Translations under genes and position numbers: made by a program | The notes under the pieces: generated by a model | Seen by the model: the letters and a program-made list of their open reading frames with translations, nothing else | Database searches by the model: none | Told to the model about the DNA's origin: nothing | NCBI RefSeq assembly: GCF_000237325.1 | Contig: NC_017542.1 | Location: 2,115,501-2,179,500, forward strand | Direction: 5' to 3' | Origin: Paenibacillus polymyxa M1 | Lineage (GTDB): Bacteria > Bacillota > Bacilli > Paenibacillales > Paenibacillaceae | DNA: 64,000 nt | Shown: positions 1 through 7,282 of the stretch, one piece after another | Numbering within the stretch: position 1 is the first letter of the stretch | Layout of the letters: the number at the start of each line of letters is the position of its first letter

Positions 1-618
1 GGCTGGGTCGTCAAATTGGCTATTAATACGGTCGGGATGCTAACCACGCTGTCAATTACGCTTATCTTTATCTTTACTAAGTTTAGCCAGGTATGGGTAG
101 TCTTTATCTTCCTGCCTTTGGTATTATATTTCTTTATGAAGATTAATAAGCATTACAAAAATACGGCTGAACAGCTGCGCATTGATATCACAAAGGACAA
201 ACCTATGGTCAAAGGCAACACGATTATTATTCCGGTGGCAGGCATTACACGAGTCGTCATGAATACCATCAGCTATGCCAAAACTCTGTCGGACAATGTG
301 GTTGCCGTATATGTAGGTGTGGACGATGAAGCGATTCAAAAAATGGAACAGAAGTGGGAAGAGTGGGATGTGGGTATACGTTTAGTAGTGCTGAGATCGC
401 GTTATCGCAGTATTATTAATCCGCTTCGCAAGTTCATTGATACAGTAGAGTGGAAAAAAGCAGACGAGGATCATATTACAGTTCTCATTCCACAATTTAT
501 CACTAAACACTGGTGGGAAAATATACTGCATAATCAGACCAGTTTGCTGATGAGAGCCTATTTGATTAACTACAAAGATGTCATCGTAACGACCGTACCT
601 TTTCATTTAAACAAATAG
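1..618 (+). CDS. C-terminal part of a KimA/APC-family potassium or amino acid permease (5' end outside window)
   Basis: The reading frame is open from base 1, so the gene begins upstream of the window; about 205 codons remain. The visible part has two hydrophobic segments near its start (roughly residues 10-45), then a soluble cytoplasmic domain beginning around PMVKGNTIIIPVAGITR, which resembles the universal-stress-like C-terminal domain of KimA/YdaO transporters. KimA proteins import potassium and end in such a domain. Only the tail is seen, so substrate is inferred from this domain alone; another APC-family permease is possible. A good intrinsic terminator follows 38 bases after the stop. 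Confidence 0.6.
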   Translation, partial: GWVVKLAINTVGMLTTLSITLIFIFTKFSQVWVVFIFLPLVLYFFMKINKHYKNTAEQLRIDITKDKPMVKGNTIIIPVAGITRVVMNTISYAKTLSDNVVAVYVGVDDEAIQKMEQKWEEWDVGIRLVVLRSRYRSIINPLRKFIDTVEWKKADEDHITVLIPQFITKHWWENILHNQTSLLMRAYLINYKDVIVTTVPFHLNK

Positions 619-656
619 AGAACAGCTGATTATAGCATGATAAAATCAACACTTTT

Positions 657-692
657 TGACCGCATCTTGGTGCGGTCAGAGGGTGTTTTTTT
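657..692 (+). terminator. Intrinsic terminator of the permease gene
   Basis: An 8-bp perfect stem (TGACCGCA, 657-664, with TGCGGTCA, 671-678) is followed by a run of T ending at 692. It isolates the permease from the acyltransferase gene. Confidence 0.85.
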
Positions 693-716
693 ACATAATG
701 GGGATATTTACTTGGG

Positions 717-753
717 TGATACATTTTGTGTATTATAGATACAAAATGTATCA
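717..753. promoter_or_regulatory. Long inverted repeat, candidate operator/promoter of the acyltransferase gene
   Basis: TGATACATTTTGT (717-729) and ACAAAATGTATCA (741-753) are perfect 13-base inverted arms with an 11-base spacer. The right arm with the spacer edge also forms a smaller perfect palindrome, GATACA-AAA-TGTATC (738-752). A possible -35 TTGGGT (712-717) and -10 TATAGA (734-739) would place the -10 in the spacer. The site ends 25 bases before the start codon. The geometry fits a dimeric repressor; the regulator is not identified. Confidence 0.5.
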
Positions 754-778
754 TTTGAATTTGTTATGGAGGGATACG

Positions 779-1852
779 ATGCCCGAAGACAAGGGGAAGA
801 TGGAACAAGATAAGTTGCAATTTGTAGATACGCTAAGGGCGCTGGCGATTATGGGAGTGTTACTTGTGCATGTCAGTCAGCATGTGGACGGATTAAACGG
901 TTGGTTGCAAAAAGGCTTGAGCATAGGAGCCAAAGGAGTCGCTTTATTTTATATGGCCAGCGCTTTTACGCTGTTTTTATCCCTAAGCAGGCGTTCGAGT
1001 GACAAGAGAGAAGGATTGGCGGCCTACCTGTTGCGTCGTTTTTTTCGGATTGCACCCTTGTATTACGTGATGCTAGGAATCTATTTAGCTGTGAATGGGA
1101 CGGGTCCACGATTTTGGCTTGGGGATCAGGAGGGGGTTACTGCCACTAATATTGCAGCCCATGTTCTGTTTTTGAACGGTCTCAATCCGTATTGGATCAA
1201 CGGCATTATCGGTGTGGAATGGTCCATTGCGGTGGAATGCATGTTTTATCTGTTTATCCCTCTCTTATTTAAGTTGATTCGATCGGTTCGCCATGCGACT
1301 TGGTTTGTCATGATGGTGCTTGTGGCAAGCTTTGGGCTAAATACGGTGTTTGCTCAATATCCACTAATTAGTGATCACTCTTTATGGGGGCACTATTTGT
1401 ATTTATGGTTTCCGAATCAGTTGCCTGTCTTTGGACTGGGTATATTGTTGTTTTTCATTTGGAAAGACGAGCGTCATTGGAAAAGTGTAGACGCGCTCAG
1501 TGGCGGCTTGCTGCTTGGTACTGTGCTGTTTGCGTTTTTTGGAGGTATGGCGGATTATCTCTTAGGTGTCGGGTTGCTGCTGGGAGCGTATGCTTTGTAT
1601 CACTGGCAGCCGATGTGGCTGCTTAATCAGGTGTGGTCATGGATCGGCCGCCTCAGCTATAGCATGTATTTGACGCATATGCTGGTCCTGGGGCTAATCA
1701 TACAGATTAAATTACCGTTTGCTCCTTTGGTCAGCCTCACACTTATGTTCATCATGACGTTGCTAATCACCGCTGGACTTTCCTGGTTTACCTACATATG
1801 GATAGAACAGCCTGGCATCCGATTGGGGAAAAAGCTTATATCACGTATATAA
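779..1852 (+). CDS. Membrane-bound acyltransferase family 3 protein
   Basis: The 357-residue product is a polytopic membrane protein of the acyltransferase-3 family, which transfers acyl groups (often acetyl) onto surface sugars or peptidoglycan. Visible family signs are FVDTLRALAIMGVLLVHV near the N-terminus with its conserved His, the basic RRFFRIAPLYY stretch, the GVEWSIAVECMFYL motif, and about ten hydrophobic helices to the end. I chose ATG 779 because TGGAGGG (767-773) sits just upstream; an in-frame extension to 656 would run through the terminator and inverted repeat. It is monocistronic by context. The acceptor substrate cannot be told from sequence. Confidence 0.8.
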   Translation: MPEDKGKMEQDKLQFVDTLRALAIMGVLLVHVSQHVDGLNGWLQKGLSIGAKGVALFYMASAFTLFLSLSRRSSDKREGLAAYLLRRFFRIAPLYYVMLGIYLAVNGTGPRFWLGDQEGVTATNIAAHVLFLNGLNPYWINGIIGVEWSIAVECMFYLFIPLLFKLIRSVRHATWFVMMVLVASFGLNTVFAQYPLISDHSLWGHYLYLWFPNQLPVFGLGILLFFIWKDERHWKSVDALSGGLLLGTVLFAFFGGMADYLLGVGLLLGAYALYHWQPMWLLNQVWSWIGRLSYSMYLTHMLVLGLIIQIKLPFAPLVSLTLMFIMTLLITAGLSWFTYIWIEQPGIRLGKKLISRI

Positions 1853-1973
1853 TCTGTACGCAAGCAGGAAGATTCGGTCAAAGAAAGTGTTGCCTAGTTG
1901 CAACTTGAAGCAGCATCAGATAACATTTGGTTGAAGTGCTTGAATAAATCTACGAAATTATTGAAAAGACCCC

Positions 1974-2002
1974 TTGAAAAGTAGCTCCCAGCCCTTTATA
2001 TT
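1974..2002 (+). promoter_or_regulatory. Sigma-A type promoter of the agr-like operon
   Basis: TTGAAA (1974-1979), a 17-base spacer, and TATATT (1997-2002) match the vegetative promoter pattern well. It lies 65 bases before the first ribosome binding site (2054-2059). Confidence 0.6.
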
Positions 2003-2067
2003 CGATGTACATCCAAGTTTTTGAATACACCGATGAGGTTTGTTGGAATTGTAAAGGAGATGCACGT

Positions 2068-2700
2068 ATGCTTTTGGAGCCACTCGGCTTTTTATTTTTC
2101 TCTACACTGGAAGGAGTAGCTGTTTTTGCGCTAATTTTAAGTATCTTTAAAGTTAGAATGACTCCCTATCTATGGCAGGCTATTTTTGTAAACCTGATTA
2201 TGAACCTGCAAAGTTATTTGCTCCGAGAGGAATTTTCACTTTCATATGTGGTACCTGTCATTAATATGCTGCTTTTTATTTTTTTACTTGCTACGGTGGT
2301 GAAGATCCCGATTGTTTGGTCAGGTATTATGACAGTTACCGGTTATTTTGCATATGCCGTTATTCAATCGGTACTCCTGAAGGCTATGTTCGGTAACCTG
2401 CCGATTTCTGAGCTGCAGAACGGGTCCTTGAAGGGCTATCTGTTACAAGTGGTTAGCGCAGCAACAGGACTACTTATTTCATTTATATTGTATCGAAAAG
2501 AGATCGGCTTTTCCCCAAATTTCAAAAAGCTTAAGTTCAAAGAGGAATATGGCATTGTTATTACCTTGATAATTCTGTCTCTCATTTCAACCTCTATTGT
2601 GCTTTACTATAGCGAAGTATGGTTGAGTATGATATTTTTTGCACTGGTATCGGGATTTTTTATCTACTACGCAGTCGGAAAGGAATACCGAGATGATTGA
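2068..2700 (+). CDS. Polytopic membrane protein of the agr-like locus, no kinase domain
   Basis: A 210-residue, almost wholly hydrophobic protein with about six predicted membrane helices and a short charged tail (KEYRDD). I do not recognise a family with certainty. Its length and helix pattern resemble the sensor half of AgrC-type histidine kinases, but no HATPase or DHp region follows; the frame stops and overlaps agrB by 8 bases (ATG of agrB at 2693, TGA here at 2698-2700). Translation coupling with agrB suggests a role in peptide signal handling, perhaps perception, immunity or export. Start ATG 2068 follows AAAGGAG (2053-2059). Confidence 0.55.
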   Translation: MLLEPLGFLFFSTLEGVAVFALILSIFKVRMTPYLWQAIFVNLIMNLQSYLLREEFSLSYVVPVINMLLFIFLLATVVKIPIVWSGIMTVTGYFAYAVIQSVLLKAMFGNLPISELQNGSLKGYLLQVVSAATGLLISFILYRKEIGFSPNFKKLKFKEEYGIVITLIILSLISTSIVLYYSEVWLSMIFFALVSGFFIYYAVGKEYRDD

Positions 2701-3208
2701 AACGATGGCCTTCAAACTTGCTAACCAGATTAAACGTATTGTGCCTGATCATCCGGCCTCCGTCCCAGTGCTTAAATACGCACTTGCTCTCATTCTGAAT
2801 GCGTCTATGATCATCTTGTTGACACTATTCGCCTCATTCTTCACGGGGCGGATGGTAGAAGCTGCAACGATTCTCGTTGCTTTTGCTTTGCTGCGCCAAG
2901 TATCTGGTGGTATTCACTTGAAAACGGGTATGGCATGTGTGTTGGTGACCTCTGTAGCTTTTACATACATATCTTGCATTTCCTTAAATAATGGGTTGAC
3001 AAACCTGTTTACCGGAATCGCGCTCATTCTTGTTTTATGCTTTGCCCCGTCCAGAATTGAAAAGCAGTCGCGCATTCCAGTCCGGTTTTATCCCCTCTTG
3101 CGATTGTTATCCTCCTTGCTTGTATGTACAAATTTTGTTATTGGTTCTTCTGTAGTGGCTGTTGCTTTTTTGCTTCAAAGCCTAACATTGATTCGGGGAA
3201 GGAGGTGA
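2693..3208 (+). CDS. agrB: AgrB-family accessory gene regulator endopeptidase
   Basis: The 171-residue membrane protein carries the AgrB signature SGGIHLKTGMAC, where His and Cys are seven residues apart, as in the His77/Cys84 catalytic pair of Staphylococcus AgrB. AgrB cleaves the C-terminal tail of the AgrD precursor and closes the thiolactone or lactone ring at the membrane. Four to six hydrophobic segments surround the motif. The start at 2693 overlaps the preceding membrane protein; agrD follows after a 5-base gap. An in-frame start at 2639 lies deep in the upstream gene and lacks a binding site. Confidence 0.85.
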   Translation: MIETMAFKLANQIKRIVPDHPASVPVLKYALALILNASMIILLTLFASFFTGRMVEAATILVAFALLRQVSGGIHLKTGMACVLVTSVAFTYISCISLNNGLTNLFTGIALILVLCFAPSRIEKQSRIPVRFYPLLRLLSSLLVCTNFVIGSSVVAVAFLLQSLTLIRGRR

Positions 3209-3213
3209 GTGGA

Positions 3214-3336
3214 ATGATGAAAAAAGTAGTATACGGGTTAGCCACATCGTTGTCTATGTTTGCGACATTTGCTGTATCGGTGGCAAGTTATGTGTATGTT
3301 TATCAAGGGGATACACCTGAAGAACTGCTGAAATAA
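3214..3336 (+). CDS. agrD: AgrD-type cyclic lactone autoinducer precursor with Ser at the ring position
   Basis: A 40-residue peptide encoded directly after agrB, with GGAGGTGAG (3201-3209) upstream. It has a basic start (MMKK), a hydrophobic amphipathic leader, and an acidic tail ending PEELLK typical of AgrD. Counting back from the conserved Pro (residue 35), the five linker residues YQGDT leave a predicted five-residue ring S25-Y26-V27-Y28-V29, the same spacing as C-D-F-I-M/DEVEV-P in Staphylococcus AgrD-I. Ser takes the place of the usual Cys, which would give a lactone, not a thiolactone. No Cys occurs in the peptide. Ring boundaries are inferred. Confidence 0.8.
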   Translation: MMKKVVYGLATSLSMFATFAVSVASYVYVYQGDTPEELLK

Positions 3337-3367
3337 GCGAAATGCAGATTAGAAAAAATAATACATA

Positions 3368-3393
3368 AAGCTGCTTTAAAGCAGCTTCTTTTT
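3368..3393 (+). terminator. Terminator of the agr-like operon
   Basis: A perfect 20-base palindrome (3368-3387) built on AAGCTGCTTT, followed by CTTTTT. It closes the operon 31 bases after agrD, so no agrC or agrA is co-transcribed downstream. Confidence 0.8.
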
Positions 3394-3396
3394 ATG

Positions 3397-3427
3397 CAAA
3401 AAAACAGGCGCTCTACGAAAGAGCGCC
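3397..3427 (-). terminator. Leftward-facing intrinsic terminator
   Basis: GGCGCTCT (3407-3414) pairs with AGAGCGCC (3420-3427). The run of A at 3397-3404 becomes a U tract only for leftward transcripts. The nearest leftward gene is ylbJ, so it may stop read-through antisense to coaD and rsmD. Confidence 0.6.
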
Positions 3428-3651
3428 CGAATGGGAGAGGAGAAACCGGACGAAGAGCTTATGGGGAAACGTAAGTCTTCTCCGCGGTTGTCTACGACAT
3501 TGGTTGAATGCCGATATCCTAAGGATGCCCAGGAGATGGTTTTTTATACCTGCTTCATCACTAAGTTTTTCAAACGGCGGTGCATGTGGTACGATAACGT
3601 CATAATCTTTATATGGTTATGAACACATATAGAAAATAGGTGAGTTTCAGC

Positions 3652-4293
3652 GTGAGAGTGGTATCGGGTAGTGCCAAAGGAAGGCCGTTAAAGGCAGTTC
3701 CCGGCACCGGGACGCGACCGACCACGGATAAGGTCAAGGAAGCGCTATTTAGCATGATAGGTCCTTATTTTGATGGAGGAGTCGCGCTTGATTTGTTTGC
3801 TGGCAGTGGCGGCCTGGGGATAGAGGCGCTTAGTCGGGGAATGGACAAGGCAGTTTTTATTGATATGGAATCCAAAAGCATTGATGTCATTAAAGAAAAT
3901 TTGCGAAAAACTGGATTGGAAGGAAAGGCAGAAGTGTTCCGCAATGATGCCGGACGAGCGCTCAAGGCGCTGGCAAAACGTGGAGCTCTTTTTGATGCTG
4001 TTTTTCTGGACCCGCCTTATCGTCTCAAGCACGGGGATGAATTGATGAGACGCATGGCAGAGTTGGACTTGCTTCGTTCAGGTGCAATCATCGTGCTGGA
4101 GTATGAATCGGGACATGAGTATCCGATAAGTTTCGGACCGTTTGAACAAGTTAGAAAAGCGGTCTATGGTGAAACGGCGTTATCCATTTATCACTTTGCA
4201 GATGATGCTTTGTCAGACGCCGAAGAACATACAGAAGCCGAAGGGGGCAAATTCGGCATCACCGAATCAGACGGGGAGGACCATCATGATTGA
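3652..4293 (+). CDS. rsmD: 16S rRNA (guanine(966)-N(2))-methyltransferase
   Basis: The 213-residue product begins MRVVSGSAKGRPLKAVPG, the classical RsmD start, and has the SAM-binding LDLFAGSGGLGIEALSRG loop and the catalytic DPPY motif (FLDPPYR) of N2-guanine methyltransferases. It methylates G966 of 16S rRNA in the 30S subunit. I chose GTG 3652 because AGGTGAG (3638-3644) lies seven bases upstream; the GTG at 3640 is itself part of that binding site. The gene overlaps coaD by 8 bases, so the two are translationally coupled, as in Bacillus ylbH-coaD. Confidence 0.93.
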   Translation: MRVVSGSAKGRPLKAVPGTGTRPTTDKVKEALFSMIGPYFDGGVALDLFAGSGGLGIEALSRGMDKAVFIDMESKSIDVIKENLRKTGLEGKAEVFRNDAGRALKALAKRGALFDAVFLDPPYRLKHGDELMRRMAELDLLRSGAIIVLEYESGHEYPISFGPFEQVRKAVYGETALSIYHFADDALSDAEEHTEAEGGKFGITESDGEDHHD

Positions 4294-4807
4294 GCACAAA
4301 CCACGTGTTGCCGTATATCCGGGAACCTTTGATCCCGTGACGATGGGGCATCAGGATATTATTCAAAGAGCGGCCCGACAGTTTGATTTACTGATTGTCG
4401 CGGTTCTTAACAATATTAGTAAAAATCCGCTGTTTTCACTTGAGGAGCGAATGGAGCTGCTGCGGACGGTAACTCGCGATATTCCGAACGTTGAAGTGGA
4501 CAGCTTTCGTGATTTGACAGCTAATTATGTACGTCAAAAAGGGGCTCAGGTTATTGTCAGAGGAATCCGGTCAGTGACCGATTTTGAATATGAGCTGCAA
4601 TTGGCCTCTACAAATCATAAGCTGAACCCGGATGCGGAAACGATCTTTATGATGACCAATCCGGCTTATTCATATCTGAGTTCCAGTATGGTGAAGGAAA
4701 TTGCGCATTTTGATGGCAAGGTCGTAGATCTGGTGTCACCAGAGGTGGAAGACGCACTGCGTGCAAAGGTTAGCGCGAATCGCGGTGGCTCCACCATGAA
4801 GTCATAA
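4286..4807 (+). CDS. coaD: Phosphopantetheine adenylyltransferase
   Basis: CoaD transfers AMP from ATP to 4'-phosphopantetheine, the penultimate step of coenzyme A synthesis in the cytosol. The 173-residue protein shows the nucleotidyltransferase motif GTFDPVTMGHQDI (residues about 12-24) and the C-terminal YLSSSMVKE motif; length is typical. ATG 4286 follows GGGAGGA (4274-4280). The 3' end overlaps the stop of leftward ylbJ by 38 bases. Confidence 0.96.
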   Translation: MIEHKPRVAVYPGTFDPVTMGHQDIIQRAARQFDLLIVAVLNNISKNPLFSLEERMELLRTVTRDIPNVEVDSFRDLTANYVRQKGAQVIVRGIRSVTDFEYELQLASTNHKLNPDAETIFMMTNPAYSYLSSSMVKEIAHFDGKVVDLVSPEVEDALRAKVSANRGGSTMKS

Positions 4808-6053
4808 AGGAAACGGCGAGCAGAGCAAGTATAATCGTACTTAGAAGTACGACGGACAGTACGGTCAGTTGCCAGGGGTACATGGATGTTCCTTCTATTT
4901 GTGTTAATAAACTGCTGGCTCCGACCATGACAGATTGTACACCAGAGTCATTTACACTTTCCGAAAAAGAAGATACAGAACTGCGACTGATGTAAGCAGG
5001 AATTGTATTACTGACAATGTGGCTAAGCGGAGTCCATGCCGCCAAGGTCAGTCCAAAAGCAATGATCCCATGGAGCACTCGTGATAAGGTGAAGGTGATG
5101 CCCTTGTCGGAAGGTCTGGTGACGGCGGTAATTTGAAGCCAGCCGCACAAGCCGCCCCAGCCTAACACAGCGCTGATCAGCGCTGCTTGTGTACGGAGAT
5201 CGTTGGGCAGACGGCTGATTTCATAGGAACCCAGATGGATTTCCATCCAGGCAGGCCACACCATAGAAAGCGTCACTTGACCTGAGTATAGGGTTAGCAG
5301 CCGAATCAGTACGGAAAAGAAAATAATGAATCCACCTGTCACCATCAGCGTCTGTACAGCATGGGATACGGTTTCGCCTAACAGTTTTCCAAAACTGCGA
5401 CCGTCCCGTTCTTTGGCAGAGCGGGTAGCTTCCCATGCGGATCGGATCAGAGAGGTGGTAGTGCGGGAAACAGAAGCGCGCCGGATGGCAGCTGGCGTTT
5501 CCCGTTTTTTCGATTTTCTGGACGATTCAGGTAATCTGGCTGTGATCCAGCCTGCCAGCAGCCCAGAAATCCAGTGAACGGCAAGTAACAGCCCGCCTAC
5601 AGCAGCATTGTGCAGCAGTCCTGTGCCAATGACGAGCAGGATCGTAATCGGATTGCAGAAATGAGCGATAGCGGTCAGACGTCGAAGCTGAAGCGGGGTC
5701 ATATCCTCCTGCTGTGCCCATTGGCGTACCGCTTCCGCAGCAGCCGGGAATCCCGCAGTTAGGCCGAGGGCCAACACCCAGCCGCTTCGTCCCGGCAGCC
5801 GAAACCAAAATCGCATGAACGGCTCCAGCAGAACACCTAGACCATGTACCAGACCAAAGGCGATGAGCATTTCAGATAGCATCAAAAAGGGCAGCATGGC
5901 CGGGAAAATAATGCTCCACCATAACTTAAGCCCCTGGGTAGAGGCTTGAAATACTTCTTCTGGTGAGGCGACAATAGCCACTACAAGCAAAATGGCTCCG
6001 AGGCCAAGCAGCAAGGTTGTCCAATAAGGAGCAGGGCGGGTTTCCTTTTGCAT
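4770..6053 (-). CDS. ylbJ: Sporulation integral membrane protein YlbJ
   Basis: A 427-residue polytopic protein with nucleoside-recognition (Gate) type domains, e.g. SIIFPAMLPFLMLSEMLIAFG near the N-terminus and GGFIIFFSVLIRL in the middle. YlbJ is a mother-cell sporulation protein in Bacillus needed for heat-resistant spores. ATG 6053 is preferred over in-frame GTG 6065, since AGAGGTG on the minus strand lies nine bases before the ATG but overlaps the GTG. It is the only leftward gene in this segment and its 3' end runs into coaD; no terminator is seen right after its stop. Confidence 0.85.
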   Translation of the reverse strand: MQKETRPAPYWTTLLLGLGAILLVVAIVASPEEVFQASTQGLKLWWSIIFPAMLPFLMLSEMLIAFGLVHGLGVLLEPFMRFWFRLPGRSGWVLALGLTAGFPAAAEAVRQWAQQEDMTPLQLRRLTAIAHFCNPITILLVIGTGLLHNAAVGGLLLAVHWISGLLAGWITARLPESSRKSKKRETPAAIRRASVSRTTTSLIRSAWEATRSAKERDGRSFGKLLGETVSHAVQTLMVTGGFIIFFSVLIRLLTLYSGQVTLSMVWPAWMEIHLGSYEISRLPNDLRTQAALISAVLGWGGLCGWLQITAVTRPSDKGITFTLSRVLHGIIAFGLTLAAWTPLSHIVSNTIPAYISRSSVSSFSESVNDSGVQSVMVGASSLLTQIEGTSMYPWQLTVLSVVLLSTIILALLAVSFMTSWWSHRDSR

Positions 6054-6250
6054 CAAAGAGTTCACCTCTCATAAATATACTAAGGAGAGTCGGATGCTGT
6101 CTCCAGCGTTTATTCACGTTCATTGTCTGGGTAGAGGTTGCTCGTACACGTTGTCGTAAACAATGTATGCTTTTTTGGAAGGCTTGAGAACAGGTGGTGC
6201 AAAGGCACTTGGGTAAGATAGGAGAAGTTAGGCTGCAAGGGGGAGAAGCA

Positions 6251-7282
6251 ATGATGCAAATTAACCGGAAAAGAGCCTTTTTTACAACCGGTTATGTCTT
6301 AATACTGGCTGCAATGGTCTATGTGCTGGTTTATATGCCAACCCCTTATCTGATCTATGGACCAGGTGGGGCAAACGAGATCAAGCCGATGGTTAAAGTA
6401 CAGGAAGGGGATAGCAGCGAACGGGGGAGTTTTATGATGACGACGGTATCGGCGAGATATGCCAATGTCATCATGCTAGCTATGTCCAAGCTGGACAGCA
6501 ACTCGGAGATTCAGCGCAAAGAGGATCGTCTGCATGGCAGAAGTGAAGATGAATATGCAGCAGAGCAGGTATGGTATATGGGGGATTCCCAATCTTCCGC
6601 GATGGAGGCTGCCTATACCCGTGCTCATGTTCCCTATCGCATTGTGCCGGATTATGTGTATGTATTTAAGGTTCCGGGACCAAACAGCGTGTTTGAGCCC
6701 GGAGATGAAATATTAGAGTTGAACGGTACGAGGGTAACTGATAATCATTCCATTCGGAAGGCCTTGGAGGATGAGAAACCGGGGACGTTGGCTAAAGTGA
6801 AGCTAAAGCGCGATGGAAAGTTGCTGGCAGTGCAAGCTCCATTAACAACCATCACGGACAGTGAGACGGGAAAAGAACGTTCCGGGTTTGGTGTCAGTAT
6901 TGCCACGGTACAGAAGGTAGAGCCGAAGGATGGACGTAAAACGATTCATTTTACATCCACGGATGTCGGTGGTCCTTCAGCAGGTTTGATGTTTACTATG
7001 GAAATCTATAACCAGCTGACACCAGGTGACTTAAGTAAGGGATATCGTGTAGCCGGTACGGGTACTATTGATAAGGACGGTCAGGTTGGAGCGATTGGTG
7101 GTGCCAAGTATAAAATTGTCGCTGCTGAACGTCAGGGCGCGGAATTGTTTTTCGTCCCGGCGGATAATTATAAAGAGGCTAAAGCCAAAGCAGAGCAAAT
7201 CGGAACCCAGATGAAGCTTGTCCCGGTTCGCAAGCTTGGCGATGCGCTGAATTATATGGAAAAGCTGCCTATTAAACCATAA
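6251..7282 (+). CDS. ylbL: SepM/YlbL-family PDZ-Lon serine protease
   Basis: A 343-residue membrane-anchored protease: one N-terminal helix (residues about 9-28), an extracytoplasmic PDZ domain (about 130-210, around PNSVFEPGDEILELNG) and a Lon-type catalytic domain with Ser243 in GGPSAG and Lys286 in GGAKYK, the Ser-Lys dyad. YlbL in Bacillus degrades the SOS cell-division inhibitor YneA; the streptococcal homologue SepM matures a competence pheromone. ATG 6251 follows GGGGGAGAAGC. The gene converges on tmcAL with an 11-base overlap. Confidence 0.9.
   Translation: MMQINRKRAFFTTGYVLILAAMVYVLVYMPTPYLIYGPGGANEIKPMVKVQEGDSSERGSFMMTTVSARYANVIMLAMSKLDSNSEIQRKEDRLHGRSEDEYAAEQVWYMGDSQSSAMEAAYTRAHVPYRIVPDYVYVFKVPGPNSVFEPGDEILELNGTRVTDNHSIRKALEDEKPGTLAKVKLKRDGKLLAVQAPLTTITDSETGKERSGFGVSIATVQKVEPKDGRKTIHFTSTDVGGPSAGLMFTMEIYNQLTPGDLSKGYRVAGTGTIDKDGQVGAIGGAKYKIVAAERQGAELFFVPADNYKEAKAKAEQIGTQMKLVPVRKLGDALNYMEKLPIKP

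Noticed and set aside
3510..3517. GCCGATAT resembling a sigma-D -10 element
   Set aside because: No TAAA about 15 bases upstream and no motility gene downstream.
3431..3622. Rightward open frame of 63 codons (MGEEKPDEELMGKRK...)
   Set aside because: Begins in the arm of a terminator, no ribosome binding site, no recognisable motif, and all frames in this AT-mixed stretch are open.
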